Source: Algibacter pectinivorans
GTDB lineage: Bacteria > Bacteroidota > Bacteroidia > Flavobacteriales > Flavobacteriaceae
Reading direction: 5' to 3'
Assembly (NCBI RefSeq): GCF_900112595.1
Contig: NZ_FOMI01000005.1
Coordinates: 62,001 to 126,000, forward strand
DNA: 64,000 nt
Shown here: positions 9,192 through 17,860 of the stretch, piece by piece
Numbering within the stretch: the stretch's first letter is position 1
How the letters are laid out: the number at the start of each line of letters is the position of its first letter
The notes under the pieces: model-generated
The model's input: only the letters and a program-made list of their open reading frames with translations
The model's database searches: none
Told to the model about the DNA's origin: nothing
Position numbers and translations under genes: made by a program

Positions 9192-9911
9192 ATGCTTTCT
9201 AAAAGTCAAATAAAATTAATAACGAGTTTAAAGCAAAAAAAATATAGACAACAACATGGTTTTTTTGTTGTTGAAGGTGTTAAAACGATAACCGAACTGT
9301 TACAATCTCATTTAGAGCTTTACAAATTATATACAACGAAGCCTTTCAATATTAATGCCAAAGATGAAGAGCTTGTGTCCGATCAAGAATTAAAACGCAT
9401 TAGTTTTTTAACTACTCCAAATACAGCATTGGCCATATTTAAAATACCAGAGCCAAAACCCATTAGCACGACTGGTTTAATTGTGGTACTCGATGCGGTT
9501 AGAGATCCAGGGAATTTAGGTACCATTATTAGATTGTGTGATTGGTTTGGAGTTACAGAATTAGTTTGTAGTAAAGAAACTGTAGATCGATTTAACCCCA
9601 AGGTGGTGCAGGCTACTATGGGTTCTATAACACGTGTTAATGTGAATTATGTAGATTTGGTTCCGTTTTTAAAAACCAGTAGTTTACCTGTTTATGGTGC
9701 TTTTATGGACGGTGAAAATGTTTATAAAAGTACGTTGCCTAAAAATGGAATATTAGTTATGGGTAATGAAGCTAATGGCGTATCCAAGGAAGTAGAAGCG
9801 GTTATTACCGAAAAAATAGCTATTCCTAGATTTGGCGAATTACAAGCCACCGAAAGTTTAAATGTAGCTACAGCAACAGCAATTTTATTAAGTGAGTTTA
9901 GAAGAGGATAA
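9192..9911 (+). CDS. TrmH/SpoU family RNA 2'-O-methyltransferase
   Basis: A 239-residue SPOUT-class enzyme transferring methyl from SAM to a ribose 2'-OH of tRNA or rRNA. The three family motifs are present: DAVRDPGNLGTIIRLCDWFG (motif 1, with the catalytic Arg), VMGNEANGVSKEV (motif 2) and IPRFGELQATESLNVATATA (motif 3). The N-terminal part resembles the L30e-like substrate-binding domain (KQKKYRQQHGFFVVEGVKTI). The target RNA cannot be read from the sequence. Confidence 0.92.
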   Translation: MLSKSQIKLITSLKQKKYRQQHGFFVVEGVKTITELLQSHLELYKLYTTKPFNINAKDEELVSDQELKRISFLTTPNTALAIFKIPEPKPISTTGLIVVLDAVRDPGNLGTIIRLCDWFGVTELVCSKETVDRFNPKVVQATMGSITRVNVNYVDLVPFLKTSSLPVYGAFMDGENVYKSTLPKNGILVMGNEANGVSKEVEAVITEKIAIPRFGELQATESLNVATATAILLSEFRRG

Positions 9912-9979
9912 AAAAGGGTACGACCTATAGTAGCAGCTTGCAGATAAGAGCGAAATGCCTATAAATTTAAACCAAGCTT

Positions 9980-10711
9980 TTATTGAAAAGTAAAATTAAT
10001 AAACACACCACGCGTTTGCATCCCTGCAATATTGGAGGTCCAAGGGCTATTAGGATCTTCGTCTCTTACTAGTTCGTCATTAATTCCAAAAAGGCCACGT
10101 ATAGAGGGTGTGAATTTAAAATTATACAAATAGAAATCTATACCGAAACCAAGCTCGTAAAACAATGAGTTTTTTGTCGTTCTAAATTGTCCGTTTTTAT
10201 TATCCTCGGGGTTATCCTCGTTACTAGATAAGTTTAGCGCCGTAGAAATACCACCAACAATAAAAGGTTTAAAGTTGTTAATACGTTTGGTCGATACTTT
10301 TAGTAAAAGCGGCAAGTGTATGTAGGTTGATTTTACTTCTCTAATAAAATCGGAATCCTTAACATTTGGCTCACCTTGAAACCACTCTGCACCATAATAA
10401 AGCTCTCGAGTAGTAATTAATAGGCCTGGTTCTAAACGAAGATCTAAAAACTCGTTAATTCTAAGATTTCCAATTAAACCCACACTAAAACCGGGACTCT
10501 TTTTTACATAAATATCTCTTAAGTCGTTTTTGTAATCAAAATTAAAATCGTAGCTATTAATACCTAAAAAATAGCCCCAACGTAGTAGGTTGTTATCTGT
10601 AGATCCTCGACCTTGGTTGGCATCGTAACTAACTTTTTCTTTTTTAAAAAGTTGAGCGTTAGAGGTTTCAACGATACATAAAAATGATATTAATGCAAAA
10701 AGGTATTTCAT
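9980..10711 (-). CDS. porT: Type IX secretion system protein PorT
   Basis: A 243-residue outer-membrane beta-barrel protein with a signal peptide (MKYLFALISFLCIVETSNAQ) and an aromatic C-terminus (FINFTFQ). Conserved blocks such as RWGYFLGINSYDFNFDY, LRINEFLDLRLEPGL, VNSTYIH-like KSTYIHLPLLLKVSTKR and FVVGG-like FIVGGISTALNLSSNEDNP match PorT/SprT, required for type IX secretion. I start at 10711, 4 nt after the ubiE stop; the longer ORF (to 10747) reads back into ubiE and spoils the signal peptide. The ubiE-porT pairing is common in flavobacteria, so the two are probably co-transcribed. Confidence 0.88.
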   Translation of the reverse strand: MKYLFALISFLCIVETSNAQLFKKEKVSYDANQGRGSTDNNLLRWGYFLGINSYDFNFDYKNDLRDIYVKKSPGFSVGLIGNLRINEFLDLRLEPGLLITTRELYYGAEWFQGEPNVKDSDFIREVKSTYIHLPLLLKVSTKRINNFKPFIVGGISTALNLSSNEDNPEDNKNGQFRTTKNSLFYELGFGIDFYLYNFKFTPSIRGLFGINDELVRDEDPNSPWTSNIAGMQTRGVFINFTFQ

Positions 10712-10715
10712 ATAA

Positions 10716-11441
10716 TTACTTAGATGATTTATAAATTGTTGCCACACCTAAAGTTTGTGGAAAATCTTCAACATTTATAAACCCAATATTACGTAAAATA
10801 TTGTTTAGAGCTTCTCCAAAAGGAAAAACAGATGCCGATTCGCATAAATACTTATAAGCACTTTTGTCTTTAGAAAAGGCTTTTCCTATTAATGGTAGTA
10901 TGTTTTTTGTATAAAAATTGTAGCCTTGCTTAAAAGGCGTTTTTGTTGGCATAGAAGTTTCTAAAATAACAAAAGTACCGTTTGGTTTAAGTACTCTGTA
11001 AATTTCTTTTAAACCATTTTCTAAGGTTTCAAAGTTTCTAACACCAAAAGCTACGGTAATAGCATCAAAAGAATTATCATCAAAAGGCATGTTTTCAGAA
11101 TCTCCTAAAACCATTTCAATTTTAGAATCTAATCCCTTCTTAGTTACTTTTTGCTTTCCTATTTCAAGCATGCCACTACTAATGTCGAAACCTACAATTC
11201 TAGAGGCATTAGTTTCGGCAAGATTTATGGCTAAATCTCCTGTTCCTGTAGCAATATCTAAAATAGAATCGGGGTTAGCCTCTTTTACCATTTTAACCAC
11301 TTTTTTTCGCCACTTAATATCTATACCAAAAGAAATTACACGATTTAACCCATCATAATCTCCCGATATGGTATCAAACATTTTTGTAACCTGCTCTTTT
11401 TTTCCTAAGTCGCTGTCCTTGTATGGCTTTACTTTTGTCAA
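10716..11441 (-). CDS. ubiE: Demethylmenaquinone methyltransferase
   Basis: A 241-residue class I SAM methyltransferase of the UbiE/MenG family. Signatures are [20 protein letters not shown] at the N-terminus, the SAM loop [29 protein letters not shown] and [17 protein letters not shown]. As Bacteroidota respire with menaquinone, the substrate is most likely demethylmenaquinone. A TAnnTTTG box lies just upstream, and porT follows after 4 nt. Confidence 0.95.
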   Translation of the reverse strand: MTKVKPYKDSDLGKKEQVTKMFDTISGDYDGLNRVISFGIDIKWRKKVVKMVKEANPDSILDIATGTGDLAINLAETNASRIVGFDISSGMLEIGKQKVTKKGLDSKIEMVLGDSENMPFDDNSFDAITVAFGVRNFETLENGLKEIYRVLKPNGTFVILETSMPTKTPFKQGYNFYTKNILPLIGKAFSKDKSAYKYLCESASVFPFGEALNNILRNIGFINVEDFPQTLGVATIYKSSK

Positions 11442-11459
11442 ATCTTAAAAATTTTGATG

Positions 11460-11467
11460 CAAACCTA
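11460..11467 (-). promoter_or_regulatory. ubiE-porT promoter -7 box
   Basis: TAGGTTTG fits TAnnTTTG; the predicted transcript starts about 14 nt before the ubiE ATG. Confidence 0.5.
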
Positions 11468-11647
11468 CATAATTTATTTTTACTTTAATATATCAAATTA
11501 AGTCAAAATAAATAGTTTAGGTTATCCGAAGCAAAAATATAAAATAGAAACTCTTGAGGAAAAGATAAACTATTAGAAAAGTAAAAGATAACAGGATTAT
11601 AAATAATTAAATTAATGCCCATTTATGATCGAAGTTCTATTTTGTAG

Positions 11648-11655
11648 TATATTTG
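11648..11655 (+). promoter_or_regulatory. trkA promoter -7 box
   Basis: TATATTTG, an exact TAnnTTTG match, about 100 nt before trkA. The rest of the 11468-11758 interval is AT-rich with no ORF or hairpin I can support. Confidence 0.5.
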
Positions 11656-11758
11656 TGGTACTTTTTTATGAATAAGAAAAAATAATAGAAGCACTTTAGT
11701 TTGATATATAAGGCTTTAGTTTTTTATTTGTAATCATACCATTTAAAAATTTAAACGA

Positions 11759-13108
11759 GTGAAAATAATTATTGCTGGTGCTGGTGAAGTTGGATTTCAT
11801 TTAGCAAAATTATTGTCTTACGAGTCTCAAGAGATTACTTTAATTGATACCGACAAAGAAAGTTTAGCCTACGCCGATACGCATTTAGATATAAAAGTTA
11901 TTCGAGGCGATTCTACCTCTATAGCTATTTTAAAAGAGGCACGTGTAGAAAATTGCGAGCTTTTTATTGCCGTTACGGCAAGCGAAACCACAAATATTAC
12001 CATTTGTGTTTTAGCAAAACAATTGGGCGCTGCAAAAACCATTGCACGAATTACAAATACCGAGTTTATTCATCATAAAGATGAGGTTGGATTTACCAAA
12101 TTTGGTATTGATGAGTTAATTTCGCCAGAATCTTTGGCTGCTGCCGAAATTGAGTTGTCTTTAAAACAATCGTCATTTAATGATACTTACGAGTTTGAAG
12201 ATGGGGCATTAACCATGATTGGTTTAAACCTATCTAGGTCTGCGGCGTTTGTGGGTAAAACAGTAAAAGAGGCAGCTAAAATTTTCCCAGAAATTCATTT
12301 TGTTCCTATTGCCATTCAACGCTTTGGTACGCAGTATACTATAATTCCTAGGGGAGATACCAAATTTAAAAGAGGCGATAATGTTGTATTTATAACTTCG
12401 GAAGGCGGAGGCGAAGAGCTTTGTAAACTCACCGGAAAAGCCAATAACGAGATAAAAGACGTTATGATTTTGGGGGGAAGTAAAATTGGTTATAAAACAG
12501 CTAGAGATTTAAGTAATAAAGGGTTTAACGTAAAGCTTTTAGAAGCTAATAAAGAACGCGCTTTTGATATAGCCGACGATTTACCTAACGTTTTAGTAAT
12601 ACAAAGTGATGGTAGAAATGTAGACTTGCTAGACGAAGAAAATATTAGCGATATGGATGCTTTTATTGCTGTAGGGGCTAATTCTGAAACCAATATTATG
12701 TCTTGTTTAGTGGCAAAATCTAAAGGCGTAAAGAAAACGGTGGCGCTTGTAGAGAATATGGATTATTTCGAGTTGTCGCATTCGGTAGGTATTGAAACCC
12801 TTATCAATAAAAAGCTATTGGCGGCTAATAACATATTTAGGTACATTAGAAAGGGCCAAGTAGTTGCCATGACTAAGCTTAGTAATATGAATGCCGAATT
12901 ATTAGAGTTTGAGGTTAAAGCCTCTTCTGCTATTTGTAACAAGTATATTAAAAAAATTGATTTTCCGCGTTCTGCAATTATTGGCGGTGTTGTTAGAAAC
13001 GGTAAAGGTGAAATTGCTTTGGGTGATTTTAAAATACAAGAAGGCGATAGAGTGGTAGTTTGTAGTTTATTACAATCTATTAAAGGTGTCGAAAAATTAT
13101 TCCGTTAA
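11759..13108 (+). CDS. trkA: Trk potassium uptake regulatory subunit TrkA
   Basis: A 449-residue cytosolic protein of two tandem RCK units. The first begins KIIIAGAGEVGFHLAKLLS with the acidic end of the second strand at LIDTD; the second has VMILGGSKIGYKTARDL. Each unit ends in an RCK_C (TrkA_C) domain (about residues 140-225 and 365-449). It binds nucleotide and gates TrkH. The start codon is GTG, placed at the beginning of the Rossmann strand. trkH follows 16 nt later, so this is a two-gene K+ uptake operon. Confidence 0.95.
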   Translation: MKIIIAGAGEVGFHLAKLLSYESQEITLIDTDKESLAYADTHLDIKVIRGDSTSIAILKEARVENCELFIAVTASETTNITICVLAKQLGAAKTIARITNTEFIHHKDEVGFTKFGIDELISPESLAAAEIELSLKQSSFNDTYEFEDGALTMIGLNLSRSAAFVGKTVKEAAKIFPEIHFVPIAIQRFGTQYTIIPRGDTKFKRGDNVVFITSEGGGEELCKLTGKANNEIKDVMILGGSKIGYKTARDLSNKGFNVKLLEANKERAFDIADDLPNVLVIQSDGRNVDLLDEENISDMDAFIAVGANSETNIMSCLVAKSKGVKKTVALVENMDYFELSHSVGIETLINKKLLAANNIFRYIRKGQVVAMTKLSNMNAELLEFEVKASSAICNKYIKKIDFPRSAIIGGVVRNGKGEIALGDFKIQEGDRVVVCSLLQSIKGVEKLFR

Positions 13109-13124
13109 AATAGTGAGAAATTAC

Positions 13125-14618
13125 ATGAAGCTTAATTACAAAATCATTTTCCATTTTTTGGGGTTGCTCTTGCTGTTTAATGGTGGCTTTATGCTACTAT
13201 CGGCCTTAGTAAGTCTAATTTATAAAGATGGTGTTACTTTTCAATTATTTCTTTCTGGTTTAGCCACTTTAATAGTTGGTGGTATTACCATGTTTTTTAC
13301 TAGAGATCATTGCAAAGAAATGAATAAGCGCGAGGGTTATATAGTGGTTAGTTTTGGGTGGATTATCATGTCTTTATCGGGAGCTTTACCTTATATTTTT
13401 ACAGGAAGTATTCCTGGTTTTACAGATGCATTTTTCGAGACTATGTCTGGCTTTACAACCACAGGTGCTTCTATTTTAAACGATATTGAGGCTGTGCCAA
13501 AAGGGGTCTTGTTTTGGCGTAGTATGACGCATTGGATTGGTGGTATGGGAATTATTGTTTTAGCTATTGCCATATTACCGCTTTTAGGTATTGGAGGTAT
13601 GCAGCTTTTTGCAGCCGAAGCACCAGGGCCAAGTGCAGATAAATTACATCCTAGAATTACAGATACTGCCAAACGCTTATGGCTTATTTATTTTGGCTAC
13701 ACAGCAGCTGAAACCTTATTGTTAAAGCTTGCCGGTATGTCTTTTTTCGATGCTATAAACCATGCCTTGTGTACACTGTCTACAGGAGGGTTTTCTACTA
13801 AAAATGCTAGTGTTGCCTACTGGAATGGCGATCCCGTAATTCAATATATTATCATTCTTTTTATGTTTTTAGCAGGTACAAACTTTGTACTAAGTTACTT
13901 TGCATTTAAAGGCAAAGTGCAAAAAGCCATCCAAGACGAGGAGTTTAAACTCTACTTTAAGTTTGTGGCCATTTTTACAATAATAGCAGCAGTTATAATT
14001 TATTTCAGGGCAGATATATCGCAATCTAGCATTGCGCACCCAATGGTTTGGGGACGTGCAGAAAGTGCTTTTAGGCACGCGCTGTTTCAAGTATTATCGG
14101 TAATAACAACAACCGGTTTTGTAACGGCCGATTATACCTTATGGACACCCTTTTTAGTGGTTTTCTTTTTCGGGCTTATGTTTCTAGGAGGTTCTGCCGG
14201 AAGTACCTCCGGAGGTGTAAAAGTAGTACGCCATTTAATACTTATTAAAAACGGTTTTTTAGAGTTTAAGCGTACACTGCACCCAAGTGCTATTATTCCG
14301 GTGCGTTATAATAAACGTGCTATTTCTGGCGATATCGTTTTTAATATCCTAGGTTTTTTTATACTGTATATGTTATCGTTTATTATAGGTTCGTTGGTGT
14401 TCTCTATGATGGGAATCGACTTTAAATCTTCAGTAGGTTTAGCGGCCTCCACTTTAGGAAATGTAGGTCCTGCTTTAGGCGATTTTGGACCTGTAAATAA
14501 TTATGCCGCATTACCAGCACTAGGTAAGTGGTGGGCCTCCTTTTTAATGCTTATTGGACGTTTAGAGCTGTTTACGGTACTTATTTTACTTACGCCTTTT
14601 TTCTGGCGTAATAGATAA
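13125..14618 (+). CDS. trkH: Trk potassium transporter membrane subunit TrkH
   Basis: A 497-residue polytopic membrane protein of the TrkH/KtrB superfamily. All four pore-loop filter segments are visible: SGFTTTGASIL, CTLSTGGFSTKNAS, ITTTGFVTADYTLW and ASTLGNVGPALG. The cytoplasmic segment GGSAGSTSGGVKVVRHLILIKN is typical. The open frame extends 39 nt upstream to a GTG inside trkA; I prefer the ATG at 13125, which opens directly into the first hydrophobic helix (KIIFHFLGLLLLFNGGFML). It works with TrkA to import K+ down the membrane potential. Confidence 0.95.
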   Translation: MKLNYKIIFHFLGLLLLFNGGFMLLSALVSLIYKDGVTFQLFLSGLATLIVGGITMFFTRDHCKEMNKREGYIVVSFGWIIMSLSGALPYIFTGSIPGFTDAFFETMSGFTTTGASILNDIEAVPKGVLFWRSMTHWIGGMGIIVLAIAILPLLGIGGMQLFAAEAPGPSADKLHPRITDTAKRLWLIYFGYTAAETLLLKLAGMSFFDAINHALCTLSTGGFSTKNASVAYWNGDPVIQYIIILFMFLAGTNFVLSYFAFKGKVQKAIQDEEFKLYFKFVAIFTIIAAVIIYFRADISQSSIAHPMVWGRAESAFRHALFQVLSVITTTGFVTADYTLWTPFLVVFFFGLMFLGGSAGSTSGGVKVVRHLILIKNGFLEFKRTLHPSAIIPVRYNKRAISGDIVFNILGFFILYMLSFIIGSLVFSMMGIDFKSSVGLAASTLGNVGPALGDFGPVNNYAALPALGKWWASFLMLIGRLELFTVLILLTPFFWRNR

Positions 14619-14638
14619 TAATTTGTCTTTAGTTATAT

Positions 14639-14664
14639 GGGCGCCTGCATGCCGGCAGGTGCCC
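14639..14664. repeat. Solo head of the mosaic dispersed repeat
   Basis: GGGCGCCTGC, a 6-nt centre, then GCAGGTGCCC form a 10-bp hairpin with one G-U pair. The left arm is identical to the first ten bases of repeat copy B (3221-3230), but the body of the repeat is missing. It has no T run on either strand, so it is not a standard terminator of trkH. Confidence 0.55.
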
Positions 14665-14699
14665 AAAAACTTTATGTTAACGTATTATCCAAAAAAAAA

Positions 14700-14730
14700 G
14701 ACCTGTCAGTTTTTTAAAACTTAACAGGTC
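14700..14730 (-). terminator. Terminator of the aminotransferase gene
   Basis: GACCTGT ... ACAGGTC with an AT-rich extension (AGTTTT/AAAACTT) forms a long stem, and the minus strand continues with nine T. It lies 28 nt after the stop codon. Confidence 0.85.
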
Positions 14731-14758
14731 TGAATTAAATATTTAAAAAGGGGTGTGA

Positions 14759-15943
14759 CTAGCTTACAACCTCTTTAATACGTTTAATAGCTTCGATAAT
14801 TTGTTCTTGCGAAGCGGCGTACGAAATTCTAATACAATCTGGATTTCCAAAAGCTTCACCAGTTACAGTTGCAACAAGGGCTTCTTCCAATAAGTATAAA
14901 GAAAAGTCGGTAGCATTGTTTATTTTCTTACCACGTAATGTTTTTCCAAAAAAGTGAGTAACATCTGGGAAAATGTAAAACGCGCCATCTGGTGTGTTAG
15001 CTTTAAAGCCTTCAATATCGTTTACTAATCCTAATATTAAATCGCGACGCTCTTTAAACTCGTCTATCATGTATTGTACGCGAGAAGGCGGCTCGTTTAA
15101 AGCTGTAATTACTGCGCGTTGTGCAATACAGTTAGCACCACTTGTCATTTGTCCTTGTAATTTGTTGCAGGCTCTTGCAATTTTTTCTGGAGCACCAATA
15201 TAACCAATACGCCATCCAGTCATTGCAAATGCTTTAGATACACCGTTTACTGTAATGGTATTGTTGTACATATCTTCAAATTCAGCCATACTAGCGTGTC
15301 CTTCGCCATAGTTAATGTGCTCATAAATTTCATCTGAAACCACATAGATATCTGGATGTTTTACAAGTACATCGGCTAAAGCTCTTAATTCTGCTTTAGT
15401 ATAAACAGACCCACTTGGGTTGCAAGGTGAGCTTAACCAAATCATTTTTGTTTTTGGCGTAATAGCTGCTTCAAGTTGACTAGCAGTCATTTTAAAATCG
15501 GTATCTATAGATGTTTTTACTTCTACAGGTACACCATCGTAAAGCTTTACAATATCTGCGTAACTTACCCAGTACGGGCAAGGTAAAAGCACTTCGTCTC
15601 CTGCATTAAGCATAACGCCAGCAACGTTGGCTAAACATTGTTTTGCTCCCGTAGAAACTACAATTTGAGCTGGTGCGTACGTTAAATTGTTATCGCGCTT
15701 AAACTTAGTAATTATAGCATCTTTTAATTCGCCGTAACCATCAACAGGTGTGTACGAGTTGTAGTTGTCGTTAATGGCTTGTATAGCAGCGTCTTTTATA
15801 AAATCGGGAGTGTTAAAGTCAGGTTCTCCTAAACTTAAACCAATAATATCTTTTCCTTCGCCTCTAAGTTCTCTTGCTTTGGCTGCCATTGCTAAAGTAG
15901 CAGACGTTGCCATGTTTAAAATTCTATCAGATAGTAATTGCAT
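14759..15943 (-). CDS. Class I/II aspartate-type aminotransferase (PLP)
   Basis: A 394-residue fold-type I PLP enzyme of the aspartate aminotransferase I-gamma group. Features are LSLGEPDFNTPDFI at the N-terminus, SSPCNPSG, VVSDEIYEHINYG, and the PLP-lysine block NGVSKAFAMTGWRIGYIGAP, with RISYAAS near the C-terminus. It most likely moves amino groups between aspartate (or prephenate) and 2-oxoglutarate. It follows the desaturase gene by 34 nt on the same strand and may share its transcript. Fine specificity is not determined by sequence alone. Confidence 0.9.
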   Translation of the reverse strand: MQLLSDRILNMATSATLAMAAKARELRGEGKDIIGLSLGEPDFNTPDFIKDAAIQAINDNYNSYTPVDGYGELKDAIITKFKRDNNLTYAPAQIVVSTGAKQCLANVAGVMLNAGDEVLLPCPYWVSYADIVKLYDGVPVEVKTSIDTDFKMTASQLEAAITPKTKMIWLSSPCNPSGSVYTKAELRALADVLVKHPDIYVVSDEIYEHINYGEGHASMAEFEDMYNNTITVNGVSKAFAMTGWRIGYIGAPEKIARACNKLQGQMTSGANCIAQRAVITALNEPPSRVQYMIDEFKERRDLILGLVNDIEGFKANTPDGAFYIFPDVTHFFGKTLRGKKINNATDFSLYLLEEALVATVTGEAFGNPDCIRISYAASQEQIIEAIKRIKEVVS

Positions 15944-15977
15944 TGTTAGTTATTTTGTTTAATCGGTAAGTGTATAA

Positions 15978-17075
15978 TTAAGCTAAACTTGGTTTTTGTC
16001 CTAGCGTTTTTAATTGATTGTAATGTTCTGCAACCGCTTGCATAAACGTATTGTATTCATTGTAAGGTAAACTAAATTCTTGTGCAGTTTCCTTAACAAT
16101 CTTTGCTAATTTACGGTAATGGATATGACTAATATTAGCAAATAAGTGGTGCTCTACTTGCCTGTTTAATCCGCCTGTATAAAACTCAACAATCCAACTT
16201 TTAGGAGAAAAATTAGATGTTGTAAATAATTGGTGAATGGCCCAAGTGTTTTTCATATTACCTTCAGCGTCTGGTAAGGGCATTTCTGTATTAGGCATAA
16301 CGTGCGCCAATTGAAAAATAACACTTAAAATTATTCCAGCTGTATAGTGCATAGCAATAAAGCCTATTAAAACTTCCCACCATGCAAAACCAACAGAAAT
16401 AGGTAAAACAACCCAAATACTATAATACACTATTTTACCTATAATTAGCTTTGTCCATTGCGTTGCAGGATGCGGTAATTTACCGTAGGCTAATTTGCGT
16501 TTAAGGTAGTTGTAAGTCTGAATAAAATCTGTTGTAATGGCCCAATTTGCAGTTAATAAACCATACAAAAAGAAGGCGTAATATTTTTGATATTTATGAA
16601 ATCTAAACCATTTAGCATGTTTTGAAAAACGTATAATTCTGCCCGCATCAATATCCTCATCATGTCCTTGAATGTTAGTATAGGTGTGGTGTAAAACATT
16701 GTGCTGTACTTTCCAATTGTAGTCGTTACCGGCTAGAATATAAATGCTGCTTCCCATTAATTTATTAACCCATTTTTTACTAGAAAAAGAGCCGTGGTTA
16801 GCATCGTGCATAACATTCATGCCAACACCTGCCATTCCTATTCCAACAATTACCATTCCTAGTAATTGTGCCCAACCTGGTAGGCTATCTATGGTTAAAA
16901 TTAAAACTGCAGGCACTATAAGTAATGCAAACATTACTATGGCTTTAATGTATAATTTCCAATTTCCGGTACGTTTTATTTCGTTTTCCTTAAAGTAGTT
17001 GTTAACCCGCTTATTAAGGGTCTTAAAAAACTTTGCTGGGTCTTTTCTTGAAAAAGAAAGCGCTTGTTTATTCAT
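15978..17075 (-). CDS. Front-end fatty acid desaturase (linoleoyl-CoA/delta-6-like)
   Basis: A 365-residue membrane-bound diiron desaturase. Three histidine boxes are present: HDANH, HNVLHH, and QVEHH. The glutamine-led third box is the mark of front-end desaturases, which insert a double bond between an existing one and the carboxyl end. Several hydrophobic helices surround the boxes. No cytochrome b5 domain is fused, so an external ferredoxin or similar donor is needed. Bacteroidota use such enzymes to adjust membrane fluidity. It is divergent from rsmG, with -7 boxes for both. Confidence 0.88.
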   Translation of the reverse strand: MNKQALSFSRKDPAKFFKTLNKRVNNYFKENEIKRTGNWKLYIKAIVMFALLIVPAVLILTIDSLPGWAQLLGMVIVGIGMAGVGMNVMHDANHGSFSSKKWVNKLMGSSIYILAGNDYNWKVQHNVLHHTYTNIQGHDEDIDAGRIIRFSKHAKWFRFHKYQKYYAFFLYGLLTANWAITTDFIQTYNYLKRKLAYGKLPHPATQWTKLIIGKIVYYSIWVVLPISVGFAWWEVLIGFIAMHYTAGIILSVIFQLAHVMPNTEMPLPDAEGNMKNTWAIHQLFTTSNFSPKSWIVEFYTGGLNRQVEHHLFANISHIHYRKLAKIVKETAQEFSLPYNEYNTFMQAVAEHYNQLKTLGQKPSLA

Positions 17076-17126
17076 TGTATTGTTTTTAAATATGATAAAA
17101 ATATAAAATGCTTCTCATACCTACGG

Positions 17127-17134
17127 CAAAGATA
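17127..17134 (-). promoter_or_regulatory. Desaturase promoter -7 box
   Basis: TATCTTTG fits TAnnTTTG, about 50 nt upstream of the desaturase ATG. The same octamer precedes map and gpmI. Confidence 0.5.
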
Positions 17135-17165
17135 GGTATAAACCATTTGAAGTAATAACGTTTTT

Positions 17166-17199
17166 TTGTAAAAAAATGTGTGTAAAAAGTATACTTTTG
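17166..17199 (+). promoter_or_regulatory. rsmG promoter (TTG-N23-TACTTTTG)
   Basis: A -33 TTG (17166-17168), 23 nt, and TACTTTTG (17192-17199) match the flavobacterial promoter arrangement. The transcript would start about 12 nt before the rsmG ATG. This is the best two-part promoter match I found. Confidence 0.65.
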
Positions 17200-17216
17200 T
17201 TTAAAATTTAACTTTC

Positions 17217-17846
17217 ATGGAGCTTATATTAAAGTATTTTCCAAACCTTACGGAACACCAAATAGAACAATTTATAAAGCTTGAAGACTTATATCAAGAT
17301 TGGAATTTGAAAATTAATGTGGTATCTCGAAAAGATATTGATGAGTTATACCTACGCCATGTGTTGCATAGTTTAGGTATAGCAAAAGTTATAGAATTTA
17401 AACCGGGTACTAAATTGTTAGATGTTGGTACAGGAGGTGGTTTTCCTGGTATTCCTTTGGCTATTTTATTTCCAGAATGTTCATTTCATTTAGTAGATAG
17501 TATAGCAAAAAAACTAAAAGTTGTCGATGAGGTTGTTGCTGGACTAGGCTTAACTAATGTTAAAACAACACATAGCAGGGTAGAGGAGATTAAAGATAAT
17601 TACGATTTTATAATTAGTAGAGCCGTAGCTGCAATGCCAACTTTTGTGCATTGGATAAAAGGTAAAATAGCTAAGGACCAAAAGCACGATCTTAAAAACG
17701 GAATTTTATACCTAAAAGGAGGCGACTTAACCGAAGAGTTAAAAGATTATAGAACCACAACTATTTATAACCTAAGCGATTATTTTAAAGAAGATTTTTA
17801 CGAAACCAAAAAAGTAGTGCACTTGCCACTTAAGTATAGAGGTTAG
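17217..17846 (+). CDS. rsmG: 16S rRNA (guanine-527-N7)-methyltransferase RsmG
   Basis: A 209-residue GidB/RsmG protein that methylates G527 of 16S rRNA. Family blocks are LYQDWNLKINVVSRKDIDELYLRHVLHSL and the SAM loop LLDVGTGGGFPGIPLAI, then ISRAVAAMPTFVHW. Length is normal. It is divergent from the desaturase and convergent with a TPR gene; a 7-bp hairpin (17853-17873) overlaps that junction and could be a weak terminator. Confidence 0.95.
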   Translation: MELILKYFPNLTEHQIEQFIKLEDLYQDWNLKINVVSRKDIDELYLRHVLHSLGIAKVIEFKPGTKLLDVGTGGGFPGIPLAILFPECSFHLVDSIAKKLKVVDEVVAGLGLTNVKTTHSRVEEIKDNYDFIISRAVAAMPTFVHWIKGKIAKDQKHDLKNGILYLKGGDLTEELKDYRTTTIYNLSDYFKEDFYETKKVVHLPLKYRG

Positions 17847-17860
17847 TTTTTTTAAGCTTT

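Noticed and set aside
14639-14664. The GC-rich hairpin after trkH as a terminator
   Set aside because: There is no T run on either strand and the sequence matches the head of the dispersed repeat.
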